DNA of 64,000 nt from Bdellovibrionales bacterium (GCA_019695175.1 JAIBAM010000002.1:1-64000); one strand, 5' to 3'; shown: positions 25,281 through 36,113, counted from the stretch's first letter. Made by a program: numbers and translations. The notes: generated by a model from the sequence alone, not told the origin.

Positions 25281-26165
25281 ATGAGACATTTCGAAGCTCT
25301 TATTCCAGCTAAAGAAATCGGTAAAATTATTTTGTCATTTTTGACTGTTGCACTTGCAACCGATTGTTACTTTTTTTTGTCAACAAGAGGATTTGCTTTG
25401 CCTCAAAATCCTAACCCTCTAACTTGCGCAGCTTTATTAAGAACTCTCCAAATCATCCATAAACGCCCGCCAATCTCAGGTATTGGTCCTGATGGACGAT
25501 GGCATATAGATGGGATTAGTACAGCTGAATCAAGATATGCTGCAGATTTTCAATATATATTAACTCAAACCGTAAACAGCGAAATTATTCGCCCTTTTTT
25601 TAGAGCTTTAATCGATGATAGACAAAGAAGGGGTCATACCACCCATGTTCTAGAACTATTTGGTTCGGGTTTTTTTGTTGCAGATATAGAATCGGTAAGC
25701 TCAATTACAGGACTTAGATTTGAACACTATTCGAATTCTCCAAATCCAAATGTTCAAGCCATTGGAGAACCTTACAGGGATACACCTGAACTGCCTGAAG
25801 TTCTCGGAGATATCTTTAATCCATTAACTTGGCTTAAGTTGAGTAGATCAATGCGAACACGAAAAATTCCAAAAATGGATCTTATTGTAATGAATCCAGG
25901 AAGACCTTGGTTGGGCACTCTTACTCCTGGTTCTTTAAATATGACTAACGATCTTGAGGCTACGGCTCTGGCTTTTATTATCTTAAACGTTGTCAAAAGG
26001 CTAAGTGTTGATGGTCAATTTTATTTTCGCATCCCCTCATCAAACGGAAGTTTTACAAGTCACCCCCTTTTAAAACAACTTGAAAGAGATCTTCCAGGTC
26101 GAAAATTTATTTTTTATTATGATCACACTTTCAATTACCTAAGTGGTGCCCTTATTAAAAAATGA
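25281..26165 (+). CDS. Methyltransferase-fold protein with an apparent signal peptide
   Basis: The 294-residue protein begins with a hydrophobic segment (about 17-38, IILSFLTVALATDCYFFL) followed by a cleavage-like site near GFALPQ. The rest has the outline of a class I SAM methyltransferase: THVLELFGSGFFVADIE (motif I), an EH at the end of strand 2, GDIFNP, LIVMNPG (motif IV, where DPPY/NPPF would be) and FIILNVVKRLSVDGQFYFRIP (the late helix and strand). The glycine-rich loop is poorly conserved. It may be an exported, possibly inactive, methyltransferase-like protein. No partner is evident nearby. Confidence 0.55.
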   Translation: MRHFEALIPAKEIGKIILSFLTVALATDCYFFLSTRGFALPQNPNPLTCAALLRTLQIIHKRPPISGIGPDGRWHIDGISTAESRYAADFQYILTQTVNSEIIRPFFRALIDDRQRRGHTTHVLELFGSGFFVADIESVSSITGLRFEHYSNSPNPNVQAIGEPYRDTPELPEVLGDIFNPLTWLKLSRSMRTRKIPKMDLIVMNPGRPWLGTLTPGSLNMTNDLEATALAFIILNVVKRLSVDGQFYFRIPSSNGSFTSHPLLKQLERDLPGRKFIFYYDHTFNYLSGALIKK

Positions 26166-26641
26166 CAGATTCATATCTTATATATAAGAAAAAAAGTTCG
26201 ACTCCCCCCCGTCTTTGGCGTAGAGCCAAAAAAACTATTACACCTGTTTCTTCCTTCTCTCGAATCAAAATTTTTTTTCTGGTGGGATCCAGAATGATCC
26301 AAAATCCTTGGAGATTCACAACTTTAGAATTCAGCGAAATTGGAATCATGCGAGCATGACCTTGTTCTAGACTCACCTTTTCAATTTTGCATCTCCGTTG
26401 CAACGCCAGCTCTCATTAAACCAAACCCAGAAATTTTCTGACTTTCCAATGTAGCTCTTTCTTGCCTCCTTTAGAGATAAAGACTCCATTATAACTGTAA
26501 GTCCCCGAGATATTTCAAAATGTTTTCATAGAATTTAAGAAGCCAAAAAACTAAAATGGGATATGAATTTTATATCCAGTAGCCGCTGACGCAAAAAAGT
26601 TGTCTACGGTATTCAGGGACTAGAAGGATTCAAACAGGTTT
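26166..26641. other. 476-bp intergenic region between convergent genes
   Basis: No accepted gene lies here. A hairpin at 26214-26230 (TTTGGC, GTAGA loop, GCCAAA) lacks a T-tract on the proper side. A minus-strand open frame at 26155-26403 looks partly protein-like but has no ribosome binding site. It could be old gene debris. Confidence 0.4.
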
Positions 26642-28456
26642 TTAGAGCCGGTGGCATTCAAACCGATCCCTCACTTTGATCAATAATTGATGATCTAAGT
26701 TTGAGGGACAAGAAGAGTTTAGAAGTGGATATAAATGCTTGTTCACAAAAAAGTCACTTCTATAGATCCAAAGAAAGTCAGATTTTTTAAGAAGTGCTTT
26801 CATTGCATCTTCTGTAACAACACTGACCCACACATTTGTTTGTGTCAGTGCAAATGAATACTGACTTTGAATCCGTTTGTATAAATCGGATTTATCTACT
26901 GAATAATACTGAAATTTTTGGTAAATTTCACCATTATCATTTTGTGCAATCAACAACCCAGAACCTTGAGGATCTTTAGAAATTAATGAGCTTACTTCAC
27001 GACTTAAAGGCTCTTCATTAGGAAATGGTTTTAAATAATTAAAATAAAAAAAACCCATAAGTAAAACTGGAAAACAGAACGAAAGATTCTTTGCAATCAT
27101 AGGTCTCATGAATATTTTTATGCGTGCCCAATTTAACAAGAAGAATTCAATAAATAGTAAAGCACCTAAAAATCTGAGTGGAAAGCTAAGGTAAGAAAGG
27201 TACCTATGGAAGGATGCAAGTATACCAGCTTCGTAGTCACTAAAACCATAAATATAATAAAAACCGAGAGTCCCTAAGTAAAGAACAAAAAATGTGCCCC
27301 AAAAAATAAAGACAGCAGCCGTTTTACGATTTTTAATCGCAAGATAAATTCCCCAAAATGAAAAGAGATGAATTATAAAATCTCTTGTAAAATGCAGAAA
27401 AATGTTACCCACAAATTTAGCTAGCAAGAAAGATCGAGCTAAAAAACCTTGCCACAGTCCACCTTTAGCACGAATACTTTCTGTTATAGGAATACTGGGG
27501 GGAATATGGCGTGTGATATAAACCCAGTAGAAATAAAAAACTATAAAGCCAAAAGCTGCCACAACAATATATTTTAAATCTGTTTTTTCGCGCTTCTTCG
27601 GTTCAAAAAAATACCTAAATATCCACGCAACAATCAGGGCTACTGGACCTAAAATCATGTATTGTTTTAAATAGTAACCACCTATCAAAAATACAGCAGA
27701 TATCAGAATAAATGTGCGATGAGAACACTCGCCTCTTTCGAACCTATAAAAAAACAATAGAAAACCCGCCAACATTATGTAGCAAGCAGGCTCAATCAAG
27801 GCACTGGGATAAAAAATTTCTCCACTAAATATAGCCATAAAAATAATCAAACAAAACAAAGAGGGTATCCAAGGCGCTGATAAATTATTTAAATTACTTC
27901 TAACCATTGTTTTTTTTATAAACTCCTCTGTTGGAGGAATTAAAGCCAAAGCAAAAGCAAAGTTCGGTGTGTGTGAAGCTCCTTCTGAAAATGAACTTTG
28001 AATTAAAAAATAGTAAAAACTCTGCCACAACGATAACCCGGGAAGGTAGCTCATGAAGGTCTTGTATGGGAAATCATTAGAAACAATAGCATTATACTGC
28101 ACCATTTGTTTTGGCATGAGCAGCCAATAAGAATATTCATCCCACTGATGAGGAAAATACATTTTTTTTAAAAAGAGATCACAAATTGCGAATACAATCA
28201 AAGCCCCCAACAAAAAAGGTGATTTTAAAAAGCTAAATTCTCGGTCTCTAACAAATCGAACCAGACCGTAAATAGACAAAAGTGAAAAACCCATTGCAGT
28301 CATTTGCAGATTGTGACTGATCAACACAAACAGTGGCGGCATCATTAATAGACCCAGTAGTGGAGACCACAAAGTCATATTTTTTATTCGAAATAGGATG
28401 AGAAATAAATTTCCCAACCCAAGAGATACTAAGAGTATTAACGTTAGCTGTAACAA
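26642..28456 (-). CDS. Polytopic membrane glycosyltransferase-like protein (GT-C type)
   Basis: The 604-residue protein has about 12-13 predicted membrane helices and a soluble C-terminus. The first large loop carries HQWDEYSYW, an Asp-Glu pair where GT-C enzymes such as the GT39/GT83 families bind metal and a polyprenyl-phosphate sugar. The role would be sugar transfer to lipid or protein on the periplasmic side. It is the third gene, on the minus strand, after an LtaS-type enzyme and a GT2 glycosyltransferase, which fits an envelope glycan pathway. Family assignment rests on topology and the DE motif only. Confidence 0.6.
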   Translation of the reverse strand: MLQLTLILLVSLGLGNLFLILFRIKNMTLWSPLLGLLMMPPLFVLISHNLQMTAMGFSLLSIYGLVRFVRDREFSFLKSPFLLGALIVFAICDLFLKKMYFPHQWDEYSYWLLMPKQMVQYNAIVSNDFPYKTFMSYLPGLSLWQSFYYFLIQSSFSEGASHTPNFAFALALIPPTEEFIKKTMVRSNLNNLSAPWIPSLFCLIIFMAIFSGEIFYPSALIEPACYIMLAGFLLFFYRFERGECSHRTFILISAVFLIGGYYLKQYMILGPVALIVAWIFRYFFEPKKREKTDLKYIVVAAFGFIVFYFYWVYITRHIPPSIPITESIRAKGGLWQGFLARSFLLAKFVGNIFLHFTRDFIIHLFSFWGIYLAIKNRKTAAVFIFWGTFFVLYLGTLGFYYIYGFSDYEAGILASFHRYLSYLSFPLRFLGALLFIEFFLLNWARIKIFMRPMIAKNLSFCFPVLLMGFFYFNYLKPFPNEEPLSREVSSLISKDPQGSGLLIAQNDNGEIYQKFQYYSVDKSDLYKRIQSQYSFALTQTNVWVSVVTEDAMKALLKKSDFLWIYRSDFFVNKHLYPLLNSSCPSNLDHQLLIKVRDRFECHRL

Positions 28457-28554
28457 CGCAGCTCCTTTTTTATTTTTACTAAGAATACATTTAAAAATCC
28501 GACATTAGCAACTGGGTCCACAAAATTCGGAAGCTTCTCTTACGGGGTCTAAAT

Positions 28555-29529
28555 TTAATCAATTGGGATATTTTTTTTAAAACTAACAAGAGGATCTCGA
28601 GGGTAATTTTCAACGTCAACGAGTAAGAAGGACAAAAGCATTTGAAATCCCAATATTAAGGGAACCGCCGCAAGAAATAAGGACCCACCACTGGAGGGAA
28701 CCCTTGACATGTGAGACTTATACCAAAGGTACATTGCAAAAAGAGATCCTAACAAAGTAAAAGTAGCACCAAGAACTAACAATAAGGATCCAACGCTAAA
28801 GTCTCGAATAAAATAATTGTAAGCAATACGCTTGCAATAACAGTTTAAGTATTTAAGTGGAAACTCAAACAGTACTTTCGTTATTCTTAAATTTGACTTC
28901 TCGTCTTCATATACCGGCAACATGGGAACATCAACAACAGTGGCTCGAATAACACCCAACCTAAACAACAAATCACTTTCAAAAAAGAATCTATTTGAAA
29001 CTTTTTCTAATGGTAAATGAATGAGAGCTTCGCGATGAATGGCCGTAAATCCGTTGGTTGGATCCATTATTTTGTAATAACCACTGGAAAATTTATTAAT
29101 TATGCTCAACGCAGAATTACCTATCTTACGAATTACCGGCATTTTTTTTAAACCTGAAGGGAAAAAAAATCTATTACCCTTAGTGTAATCAGCTCGCTTA
29201 TCGAGAATGGGGGCGATCAGCTGAGGGATCAAGTCTCCTTTCATCTGTCCATCACCATCCATTTTAACAATAATGTCTGACCTATTAGATGCAGCAAACT
29301 GAAATCCATTGATCGTAGCACCACCAACCCCTAAGTTTTGTAAGTTCTTAAGTACAGTGACTTTAGGCAACGTGTACGAATTCACAAAGTCGCCAGATTT
29401 ATCCGGGCAAGCATCATCAACGACAATAATATGGTCTACGAATGATGGAATCTCTGCAATCACGTTCAATATCGAATCCTTCACACGATAACTAGGAATA
29501 ACAACTGCTATACGATGATTGTTAATCAT
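28555..29529 (-). CDS. GT2 glycosyltransferase, polyprenyl-phosphate sugar transferase type
   Basis: This is a GT-A fold enzyme (324 residues) of the DPM1/GtrB kind, expected to load a sugar from a nucleotide donor onto a polyprenyl phosphate. Visible features are the N-terminal AVVIPSYR, the DDACPDKSGD loop, the DGDGQ metal motif (near 93-97), and the acceptor region KIMDPTNGFTAIHR. Two hydrophobic helices at about 245-270 and 280-305 anchor it in the membrane. It lies 98 bp upstream of the GT-C-like gene. The product could be the donor lipid used by that GT-C enzyme. Confidence 0.85.
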   Translation of the reverse strand: MINNHRIAVVIPSYRVKDSILNVIAEIPSFVDHIIVVDDACPDKSGDFVNSYTLPKVTVLKNLQNLGVGGATINGFQFAASNRSDIIVKMDGDGQMKGDLIPQLIAPILDKRADYTKGNRFFFPSGLKKMPVIRKIGNSALSIINKFSSGYYKIMDPTNGFTAIHREALIHLPLEKVSNRFFFESDLLFRLGVIRATVVDVPMLPVYEDEKSNLRITKVLFEFPLKYLNCYCKRIAYNYFIRDFSVGSLLLVLGATFTLLGSLFAMYLWYKSHMSRVPSSGGSLFLAAVPLILGFQMLLSFLLVDVENYPRDPLVSFKKNIPID

Positions 29530-29622
29530 AAAGTTTTCTCCTCAATTTAAATTGACATCCTTGATGTGGTCCGAAGCATGAAAAAAATATTTTTTTCAAT
29601 TTATATACACAAAATCTGACTC

Positions 29623-31668
29623 TTAATACTTTATTTCCTTCTCCCAGTCATAAAGAGTATTATTAATCATTCCCATATTAAAATAATGAGCTGCTGAGAG
29701 AAGGTATTCAACCAAGGACATTTTTTTTATCTCTTGTTGAGAAATTTTTTGAAGAACTAAATCATAAGTATTATTGTGAGTAAAAACTTCGGAATTAATT
29801 TCCTTCCGATCAAAATAAACCAAGTTTTTATCATCTAAGATCCAGTACCCATCCACCGCGATATAGGCCTTCGGTGACTTATTCAAATCAAAAGTACTCT
29901 GACCTAACAAAAAACGTTTTTTATTTTCAACTCCCAGCCAATCAAGTAACGAAGGCATGATATCAATTTGTTGTACAATTCGACCTTCATCAAAGGGACT
30001 TATTTTTTGTAATTTAATTTTGTTTTCGGTTTCTTGAGGAACATGAATTAGTAAGGGAACTCTGTAGTAACCCAGCACATTTTGATATTTTTTTTGGTCT
30101 GTTTTTTGAGTATGATCCGCAGTAATAACGAATATAGTATTATGAAACCAGGGCTTGGTCTGGGCTGTTAAAAAAAACTGCTGTAAAGCATAGTCAGCAT
30201 AGCCAATAGATTCATGAATTTCCAAAGTTCCTTTTTTAAACCTTCCGCGCAAGTGCTTGGGAATAAAGTAAGGGTGGTGGGAACTCAGAGTAAACACGGA
30301 CAGAAATGCTGGCTTTGGCGCCCGATCCATAACTTGAATTGCATATTGCAGCATAGGTTCGTCGGCTACCCCCCAATAGGGATCGAAATCTTCTCGATTG
30401 TTTTTAGGGTATTGATCTAATCCAATGAAATTATCAAACCCTGCAATATGGGAAAAGGTATCAAAGCGCATGGATCCATTTTTGGCTCCATGAAGGAAAT
30501 AGGAACTATAGCCCTGCTCTCGTAAAACTTTAGGCAGACACTCCAAACGATTGTTGCTAAAACTTGTGGTCAACAGAGATTCCGCCATTAAAGCCGGAAT
30601 ACCACAAAGCACCGCAGGAACTCCATCGATAGATCGACGGGCATTTGCAAAATGATGCGGGAAGAATAATGACTTTTTTGCCAGCTGATCCAGGAATGGG
30701 GTATAACCTGGATAATCATTAGCGGCACCTGTGTATTCCAATGACAAACTCTCCACAATAATCACAACAACATTGTACTCTTTAAATGTTCCCAAGGGAG
30801 GACGAGTCAATATATTGGCATTTTTTAAATTCAATATAGGTTCTCTATCCTCTTTAAAATATCTCGTTGTGTTCACTTCCTCATTGGGGCGACTTTTAAT
30901 TAAGTTAAAGGGCGTATTTGTAGTTAATAACCCCAATTCATGGTGAGAGTTGAAGAAGGCATCCATAGGATGCAATGGTTTGAGCTGAATTCCACCCCTC
31001 ATACCTAAAATAATAAGTGTAAACCAAAGCAACACCTCAAAACATTTTTTAAAAAAACTTAAACTTTTAAAAGTTAAATCTGGAACGGTATGTTTTTTTT
31101 CCTCACTATCTGAAGGATAAAAATAATAAAGCAAACCCAGTAAAAGAAACCACTGAATCAATAAATATCTATAGGTCCAAAAAATACTTAATAAATGTTG
31201 TTCTACATCTTGATGCAATAAAAAATATTCTGAAGACAACCTTTTCCCGATAAATTTACTGAACTCGGAATCGGCAATATTTAAGCCAAGAAAAAATCCA
31301 TTCACACAAACAAAGAGCCCTTTTTCCACCACAAGCATTCTCTTGGAGCTACTAGCAGGACATTGCTCACCTCGTTTAATTTTTTCTTGTATCTTAAAAT
31401 TAAAGGCCGACAAAAAATAAGGCCAACAAAAGTAAATGCAAAACCAAAATAATAAAAAAGGGATATTGATAAAAAGAAGAGCTGAAAGATCAAACCTCAG
31501 TCCAAGAAAAAAAGGTTTTAATAAAGAGCCCAACGAGTGCCGACTGTAAAGCTCCCAATTCCATATTAAAAAATGAACTCGCGTTAAAAAATAGAAAAAA
31601 AGTAAAAACAGCACTCTACGACATGTGACTTGCATGTACTTCGGCAGTGATAACTTCAAATTATTCAT
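29623..31668 (-). CDS. LtaS-family membrane phosphoglycerol transferase-like/sulfatase-fold enzyme
   Basis: The 681-residue protein has about five N-terminal membrane helices (residues 15-245) and an extracytoplasmic alkaline-phosphatase-superfamily domain (about 290-620). Metal site residues are visible in VVVIIVESLS and ITADHTQKT, and SSHHPYF carries the conserved His. The nucleophile position reads ANARRSIDG, so Ser probably takes the place of the Thr of LtaS, as in other Gram-negative members. It may transfer phosphoglycerol or phosphoethanolamine to envelope glycans. It is first in a three-gene group with the two glycosyltransferase genes. A paralogue with Thr lies at 41732-43858. Confidence 0.85.
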   Translation of the reverse strand: MNNLKLSLPKYMQVTCRRVLFLLFFYFLTRVHFLIWNWELYSRHSLGSLLKPFFLGLRFDLSALLFINIPFLLFWFCIYFCWPYFLSAFNFKIQEKIKRGEQCPASSSKRMLVVEKGLFVCVNGFFLGLNIADSEFSKFIGKRLSSEYFLLHQDVEQHLLSIFWTYRYLLIQWFLLLGLLYYFYPSDSEEKKHTVPDLTFKSLSFFKKCFEVLLWFTLIILGMRGGIQLKPLHPMDAFFNSHHELGLLTTNTPFNLIKSRPNEEVNTTRYFKEDREPILNLKNANILTRPPLGTFKEYNVVVIIVESLSLEYTGAANDYPGYTPFLDQLAKKSLFFPHHFANARRSIDGVPAVLCGIPALMAESLLTTSFSNNRLECLPKVLREQGYSSYFLHGAKNGSMRFDTFSHIAGFDNFIGLDQYPKNNREDFDPYWGVADEPMLQYAIQVMDRAPKPAFLSVFTLSSHHPYFIPKHLRGRFKKGTLEIHESIGYADYALQQFFLTAQTKPWFHNTIFVITADHTQKTDQKKYQNVLGYYRVPLLIHVPQETENKIKLQKISPFDEGRIVQQIDIMPSLLDWLGVENKKRFLLGQSTFDLNKSPKAYIAVDGYWILDDKNLVYFDRKEINSEVFTHNNTYDLVLQKISQQEIKKMSLVEYLLSAAHYFNMGMINNTLYDWEKEIKY

Positions 31669-31753
31669 GTCTCTGATGTATCCAAAAAAATAAATAAATT
31701 CTATTTTAAATTACTAACTAAGTTTCATTTTCTTTACAAGCCTTCCAGGCTCT

Positions 31754-33169
31754 TTAAGAGTTTTCTGAGTGGGAGTAAAGAGGTGTGGGATACTTCCCAT
31801 CAAAACAAGCCGCACAAAATTCGTGTTTAGAACCTTGAACTGCTTTCATCATCCCCTCCACGGTCAAATAAGCTAAAGAATCAGCTCCTATATATTTACC
31901 AATTTTTTCCACTGATTGGTGGGCAGCAATCAACTGATCTTTTTGTGGCGTGTCCACTCCATAATAACAAGGACCCGTGGTCGGCGGTGACGCAATTCTA
32001 AAGTGAACTTCCTTTGCTCCCGCTTGACGAATCAGTTGGATAATTTTTTGAGAAGTCGTCCCTCTCACCAAAGAGTCATCAATAACCACAACTTTTTTAT
32101 TTTTGAGAACTTCCATCTGAGGATTTAATTTAATTTTAACTCCAAAACTGCGAATGGACTGACTGGGTTGAATAAAAGTTCGCCCAATATAGTGATTACG
32201 TATGATTCCCAACTCAAAGGGAATACCACTTTCCCTTGAGTAACCAATCGCTGCAGGAACTCCGCTGTCTGGAACCGGAACCACTATATCCGCTTCGGCA
32301 GGACTTTCTTGGGCCAAGATTTCACCCATACGTTTACGAGATTCATAGACACTTAAACCAAAAACTCGACTGTCAGGACGAGCAAAATAAACATGTTCAA
32401 AAACACACTTAGCCAAACGTTTTTCCTGAGTTGGTAAAAACTCTGAGTGTTCTCCTTGGGCATCCACCCACCAAATCTCACCTGGTTGAATTTCACGGAG
32501 ATAATCAGCTCCAATTAAATCAAAAGCACAGGTTTCAGAAGCAACCACATAAGCAAATTCAGATCTCTGGCCGTCTGTTTGAACTGGATTTCTTCTTTTA
32601 CCCAAAACCAATGGCCGGAATCCCAAAGGGTCACGCATGGCAATAAGTCGGTCATGGGTCAATAACACAAAACTATACGCCCCATCCATTTGCAAAGCAG
32701 CCTGTTTTAATCCTTCAATAATATCTTTTTCCGGATTTCTCGCCAGCAAATGGAGAAGATTTTCTGTGTCATTGGTTCCACTAAAAATAGCCCCTCCCTT
32801 TTGTAATTCCATACGAACGGGTTCTGCATTAATCAAATTTCCATTATGAGCCACTGCGATAGGACCTGTTAATAACCCTGCTGTAAGTGGTTGGATATTA
32901 AGATCTGTGGAGCCTCCCGCTGTCGAATATCTAGTATGACCAATGGCCTTATTTCCAGTAAGTCTTTCCAAATCTTCTGCTTGGAAAATATCTCCCACCA
33001 AACCCATACCTTTATGAAATAAGTGCTTTCCCTGATCCAAAGTCACAATGCCAGCAGACTCTTGCCCGCGATGCTGTTGAGCATAGAGCCCCAAGTAAGT
33101 CATTCGAGCAGCCTCTGGATCATTCCAAATTCCAAACACTGCACACTTATCACGCCATTTCTGCAACAA
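31754..33169 (-). CDS. purF: Amidophosphoribosyltransferase PurF
   Basis: PurF catalyses the first step of purine synthesis, converting PRPP and glutamine to phosphoribosylamine. The glutaminase Cys is at residue 9 (RDKCAVFGI), implying removal of a short 8-residue propeptide. Class II amidotransferase motifs (QHRGQESAGI, GHTRYSTAG, HNGNL) are followed by a PRTase domain with the PRPP loop VVVIDDSLVRGTTS and by VPVPDSG. Length (471) is typical of Bacillus-type PurF. It is the last gene of the pur cluster, starting 21 bp after purL. Confidence 0.97.
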   Translation of the reverse strand: MLQKWRDKCAVFGIWNDPEAARMTYLGLYAQQHRGQESAGIVTLDQGKHLFHKGMGLVGDIFQAEDLERLTGNKAIGHTRYSTAGGSTDLNIQPLTAGLLTGPIAVAHNGNLINAEPVRMELQKGGAIFSGTNDTENLLHLLARNPEKDIIEGLKQAALQMDGAYSFVLLTHDRLIAMRDPLGFRPLVLGKRRNPVQTDGQRSEFAYVVASETCAFDLIGADYLREIQPGEIWWVDAQGEHSEFLPTQEKRLAKCVFEHVYFARPDSRVFGLSVYESRKRMGEILAQESPAEADIVVPVPDSGVPAAIGYSRESGIPFELGIIRNHYIGRTFIQPSQSIRSFGVKIKLNPQMEVLKNKKVVVIDDSLVRGTTSQKIIQLIRQAGAKEVHFRIASPPTTGPCYYGVDTPQKDQLIAAHQSVEKIGKYIGADSLAYLTVEGMMKAVQGSKHEFCAACFDGKYPTPLYSHSENS

Positions 33170-33190
33170 AATTTCCTCCTGAGAAACTTC

Positions 33191-35425
33191 CTATTCCCTT
33201 GTGGGACCGTGAAGATTGACTGCTTCATAATTTTGACGAAGACTCTTTATGGGAAGGCGAAGACGACCCATTATTTCCAAATCCACACCGCCTGTTGAAC
33301 CTAGATGTTCCAATAGCAAGTCATCTTCAGCGCGAGAGCGAATAGTGGCCTGAACTCGATTCAACATAGCTGCGGGAACAGCTAAAACCACTTCGTACAA
33401 CCATTCACCAAAAAGAGTTCGGTCTTCACCCACTCGAACTCGAGCTCCAATTCCACCCAGGGACATTCGCGCCAGCGCATAAGCTAAACCAAATTTACCA
33501 ACTACCCTACTGGCTGTGACTAAATCATCTTGGGTGAGTTGTCTGACACAATCGATAAGTCCTCGGGCCCTTTTTAAACTCAGAGTCCCATACCCAAGAA
33601 TCGACGACTCCGTAGCTGCCAAAGTATTTTGTGCGTTAGGTTCAGCCCTAAGACCCGAGATTAATAGCATGGGGGCTCTTAACAATAACACTTCATCACC
33701 AGCTCTAGAAAATACAGACAGGGGGATGCCATTGACTTGCTCGCGAAGGCCCACCACTCCTGTTGCGGGTGTGGAAGTAATATTTTTCCCTTGAGTCTCA
33801 TTATAAAAGCTTACATTTCCGCTAATAATTGGAGTCTCTAACACTTCAGCGGTTTGCGCTAAGTTATCCACTGTGGCAACAAATTCACTCATGATTTCTT
33901 TTTTTTCCGGGTTCCCAAAATTTAAACAATCTGTTGCTGCCAGTGGCTGAAAACCTTTAGCAGCTAATTCTAGGGCAGGATAAAGTAAAGCATCTTTACC
34001 ACCTTCGGCAGCATCAAAACGCATTAAATGAGGTCGGCAACCCAAAACTAACCCTAAGGCCCTTCCAGAATCTGGCAACCGCAAGACAGCTACGCTTTCT
34101 GAAGCATCACGCACTGTCTTAGCTCCTACTCTTTGATCGTATTGCCGATACACCCATTTTCTTGAGCCACCCAAGGGACTTTGCAATAAGTTCAAAAGTA
34201 TTTTTTCAGGATCCGTTTCAGGCAAAACAGTCAGTTTCGCTTGAGCCACGCGGGATTTGACTCTCCAAGGTTCATAGCTTCGATCGTATACTGGAGCTCC
34301 ATCTACTAAAGGACGGGGGTCTATTTTGCAGATGGATTCACCTCGCCACCATAAATCCACATCGCGTCCTGAAACCACTTCACCAATAACCACGGCATCC
34401 AAACCCCAACGTTCAAAAACCCCCTTCAATTTGGCAAAGCGGTGGGGTTCACAAATGAGCAACATCCTTTCTTGACTTTCAGAGAGTAGGATATCTTCTG
34501 GTGTGAGCGTACGATCACGTAGTGGAACACGATCCAGTTCCAATTTTATTCCCACTCCACCCTTTGCTGCCATTTCAAAACAAGAGGAAGTCAAACCTGC
34601 AGCCCCCATATCTTGAATAGATACCACTAACCCCTGTGCCATGACTTCTAAACAACTTTCAATAAGTAACTTCTCGTAAAAAGGGTCTCCAATTTGAATG
34701 GTGGGTTTTTTACTCTGAGCATTGTCCCCAAAAGCTTCACTGGCCATACTGGCACCATGAATTCCATCACGACCCGTTTTTGCCCCCACATAAACCACCC
34801 AATTTCCCACACCCTTGGCCTGCGAAGTCAAAATGGGATCATTAGGTCGAAACAGTCCCAATGCAAGCGCATTAACCAATATATTTTGTTTATAAGAGGA
34901 ATGAAACTCAACTTGACCAGTGACCGTAGGAACACCCACACAATTGCCATAACCCGAAATACCACGCACCACACCATCAACAAGAGATATTTGCTTTGCT
35001 GATTTTTCATCACCAAAACAAAGGTAATTCGCAAGGGCTATAGGACGAGCACCCATGGTAAAAATATCCCTTAATATTCCCCCCACACCTGTGGCCGCCC
35101 CTTGATACGGTTCTATAAAGCTCGGATGGTTGTGGCTCTCCATTTTAAAGGCAATCCGTTCCCCTTTACCTAAATCAATAACACCGGCATTTTCACCCAT
35201 GCTTTGCAAAACTTGATCATTACGATATTTAAATTTACGCAAATGGAGTCGTGAAGATTTGTAACTGCAATGCTCACTCCATAAAGCTGAAAATAAAGCC
35301 CACTCCACACCCTTTGGGGCACGTCCTAGGACTTGAACTATTTTTTCATATTCCGCCAAACTCAATCGATATTGTTTAAGCTGAGAATTTAAAACTCCAT
35401 TTTCAGTTTCAAAATTTGCATCCAT
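33191..35425 (-). CDS. purL: FGAM synthase subunit PurL (small type)
   Basis: PurL makes formylglycinamidine ribonucleotide from FGAR, ATP and ammonia. At 744 residues it is the small form that works with separate PurS and PurQ, both encoded just upstream. Motifs include [10 protein letters not shown] near the N-terminus, [38 protein letters not shown] and, in the second half, NFGNPEK and GNVSFYNE. The two AIRS-like halves are complete. It is followed by purF. Confidence 0.97.
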   Translation of the reverse strand: MDANFETENGVLNSQLKQYRLSLAEYEKIVQVLGRAPKGVEWALFSALWSEHCSYKSSRLHLRKFKYRNDQVLQSMGENAGVIDLGKGERIAFKMESHNHPSFIEPYQGAATGVGGILRDIFTMGARPIALANYLCFGDEKSAKQISLVDGVVRGISGYGNCVGVPTVTGQVEFHSSYKQNILVNALALGLFRPNDPILTSQAKGVGNWVVYVGAKTGRDGIHGASMASEAFGDNAQSKKPTIQIGDPFYEKLLIESCLEVMAQGLVVSIQDMGAAGLTSSCFEMAAKGGVGIKLELDRVPLRDRTLTPEDILLSESQERMLLICEPHRFAKLKGVFERWGLDAVVIGEVVSGRDVDLWWRGESICKIDPRPLVDGAPVYDRSYEPWRVKSRVAQAKLTVLPETDPEKILLNLLQSPLGGSRKWVYRQYDQRVGAKTVRDASESVAVLRLPDSGRALGLVLGCRPHLMRFDAAEGGKDALLYPALELAAKGFQPLAATDCLNFGNPEKKEIMSEFVATVDNLAQTAEVLETPIISGNVSFYNETQGKNITSTPATGVVGLREQVNGIPLSVFSRAGDEVLLLRAPMLLISGLRAEPNAQNTLAATESSILGYGTLSLKRARGLIDCVRQLTQDDLVTASRVVGKFGLAYALARMSLGGIGARVRVGEDRTLFGEWLYEVVLAVPAAMLNRVQATIRSRAEDDLLLEHLGSTGGVDLEIMGRLRLPIKSLRQNYEAVNLHGPTRE

Positions 35426-35458
35426 AAAATTAATGTATTTTCCTTTCCAATCAAACTC

Positions 35459-36112
35459 TTAAAATAATGAGGTAAAGAAGCTCTTTCCATCCGTTCCACC
35501 CATCCAACTTGTCATGGCCCGTTCAGGATGGGGCATGAGCCCTGCCACATTTTTATTCTCATTCATAACGCCAGCGATTTGACCAATGGATCCATTGATA
35601 TCCTCCTGATAGGACCACCAAACTTGACCCCGATCCTCAATTCTTTTCTGCCCATCTGCATCCATATAAAATCGTCCATCACCGTGGGCCACCGGCAGTC
35701 GCACACTCACACCTTTAGACTCAGGACCAAAACGACGACAACCATTCACCAATTTCAATTCCACCCACTGATCGATAAACCGCGAGTCACGATTGGGTAG
35801 AAGGGTCCCCGGTAACAACTGTGATTCACACAAAATTTGAAAGCCATTACATATTCCTAAAACCGGCAAGCCTCGCTGAGCGAATTCCCGAACTGAATTC
35901 ATCACTGGAGTTTTTGCGGCTAGGGCCCCACAACGCAAATAATCCCCATAACTAAACCCACCAGGAATAATAACTGCTGTCACATCGCTAAATGAAAAAT
36001 GATCCCCATACCATAACCATTTAGGGGTTAAATCCAAGGACTGGATCGCTTCAAACACATCAAAATCACAATTAGTTCCAGGGAATCGAGTGACACCTAT
36101 AGTTTTATTCAT
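35459..36112 (-). CDS. purQ: FGAM synthase glutaminase subunit PurQ
   Basis: PurQ supplies ammonia from glutamine to PurL. The class I amidotransferase triad is visible: Cys in VLGICNGFQIL, His in LMPHPERAM and the following Glu. The N-terminus reads TIGVTRFPGTNCDFD as in the family. ATG at 36112 is chosen (217 residues); a TTG four codons upstream is less likely. The purS stop codon TAA ends one base before this ATG, so the genes are coupled. Confidence 0.95.
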   Translation of the reverse strand: MNKTIGVTRFPGTNCDFDVFEAIQSLDLTPKWLWYGDHFSFSDVTAVIIPGGFSYGDYLRCGALAAKTPVMNSVREFAQRGLPVLGICNGFQILCESQLLPGTLLPNRDSRFIDQWVELKLVNGCRRFGPESKGVSVRLPVAHGDGRFYMDADGQKRIEDRGQVWWSYQEDINGSIGQIAGVMNENKNVAGLMPHPERAMTSWMGGTDGKSFFTSLF

Positions 36113-36113
36113 T

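Noticed and set aside
26214-26230. Hairpin TTTGGC/GCCAAA as a terminator
   Set aside because: No T-tract follows it on the strand of either neighbouring gene.
26155-26403. Minus-strand 82-codon frame with partly protein-like sequence
   Set aside because: There is no ATG or ribosome binding site, its end overlaps the end of the 25281-26165 gene, and no family is recognised; at most it is debris.
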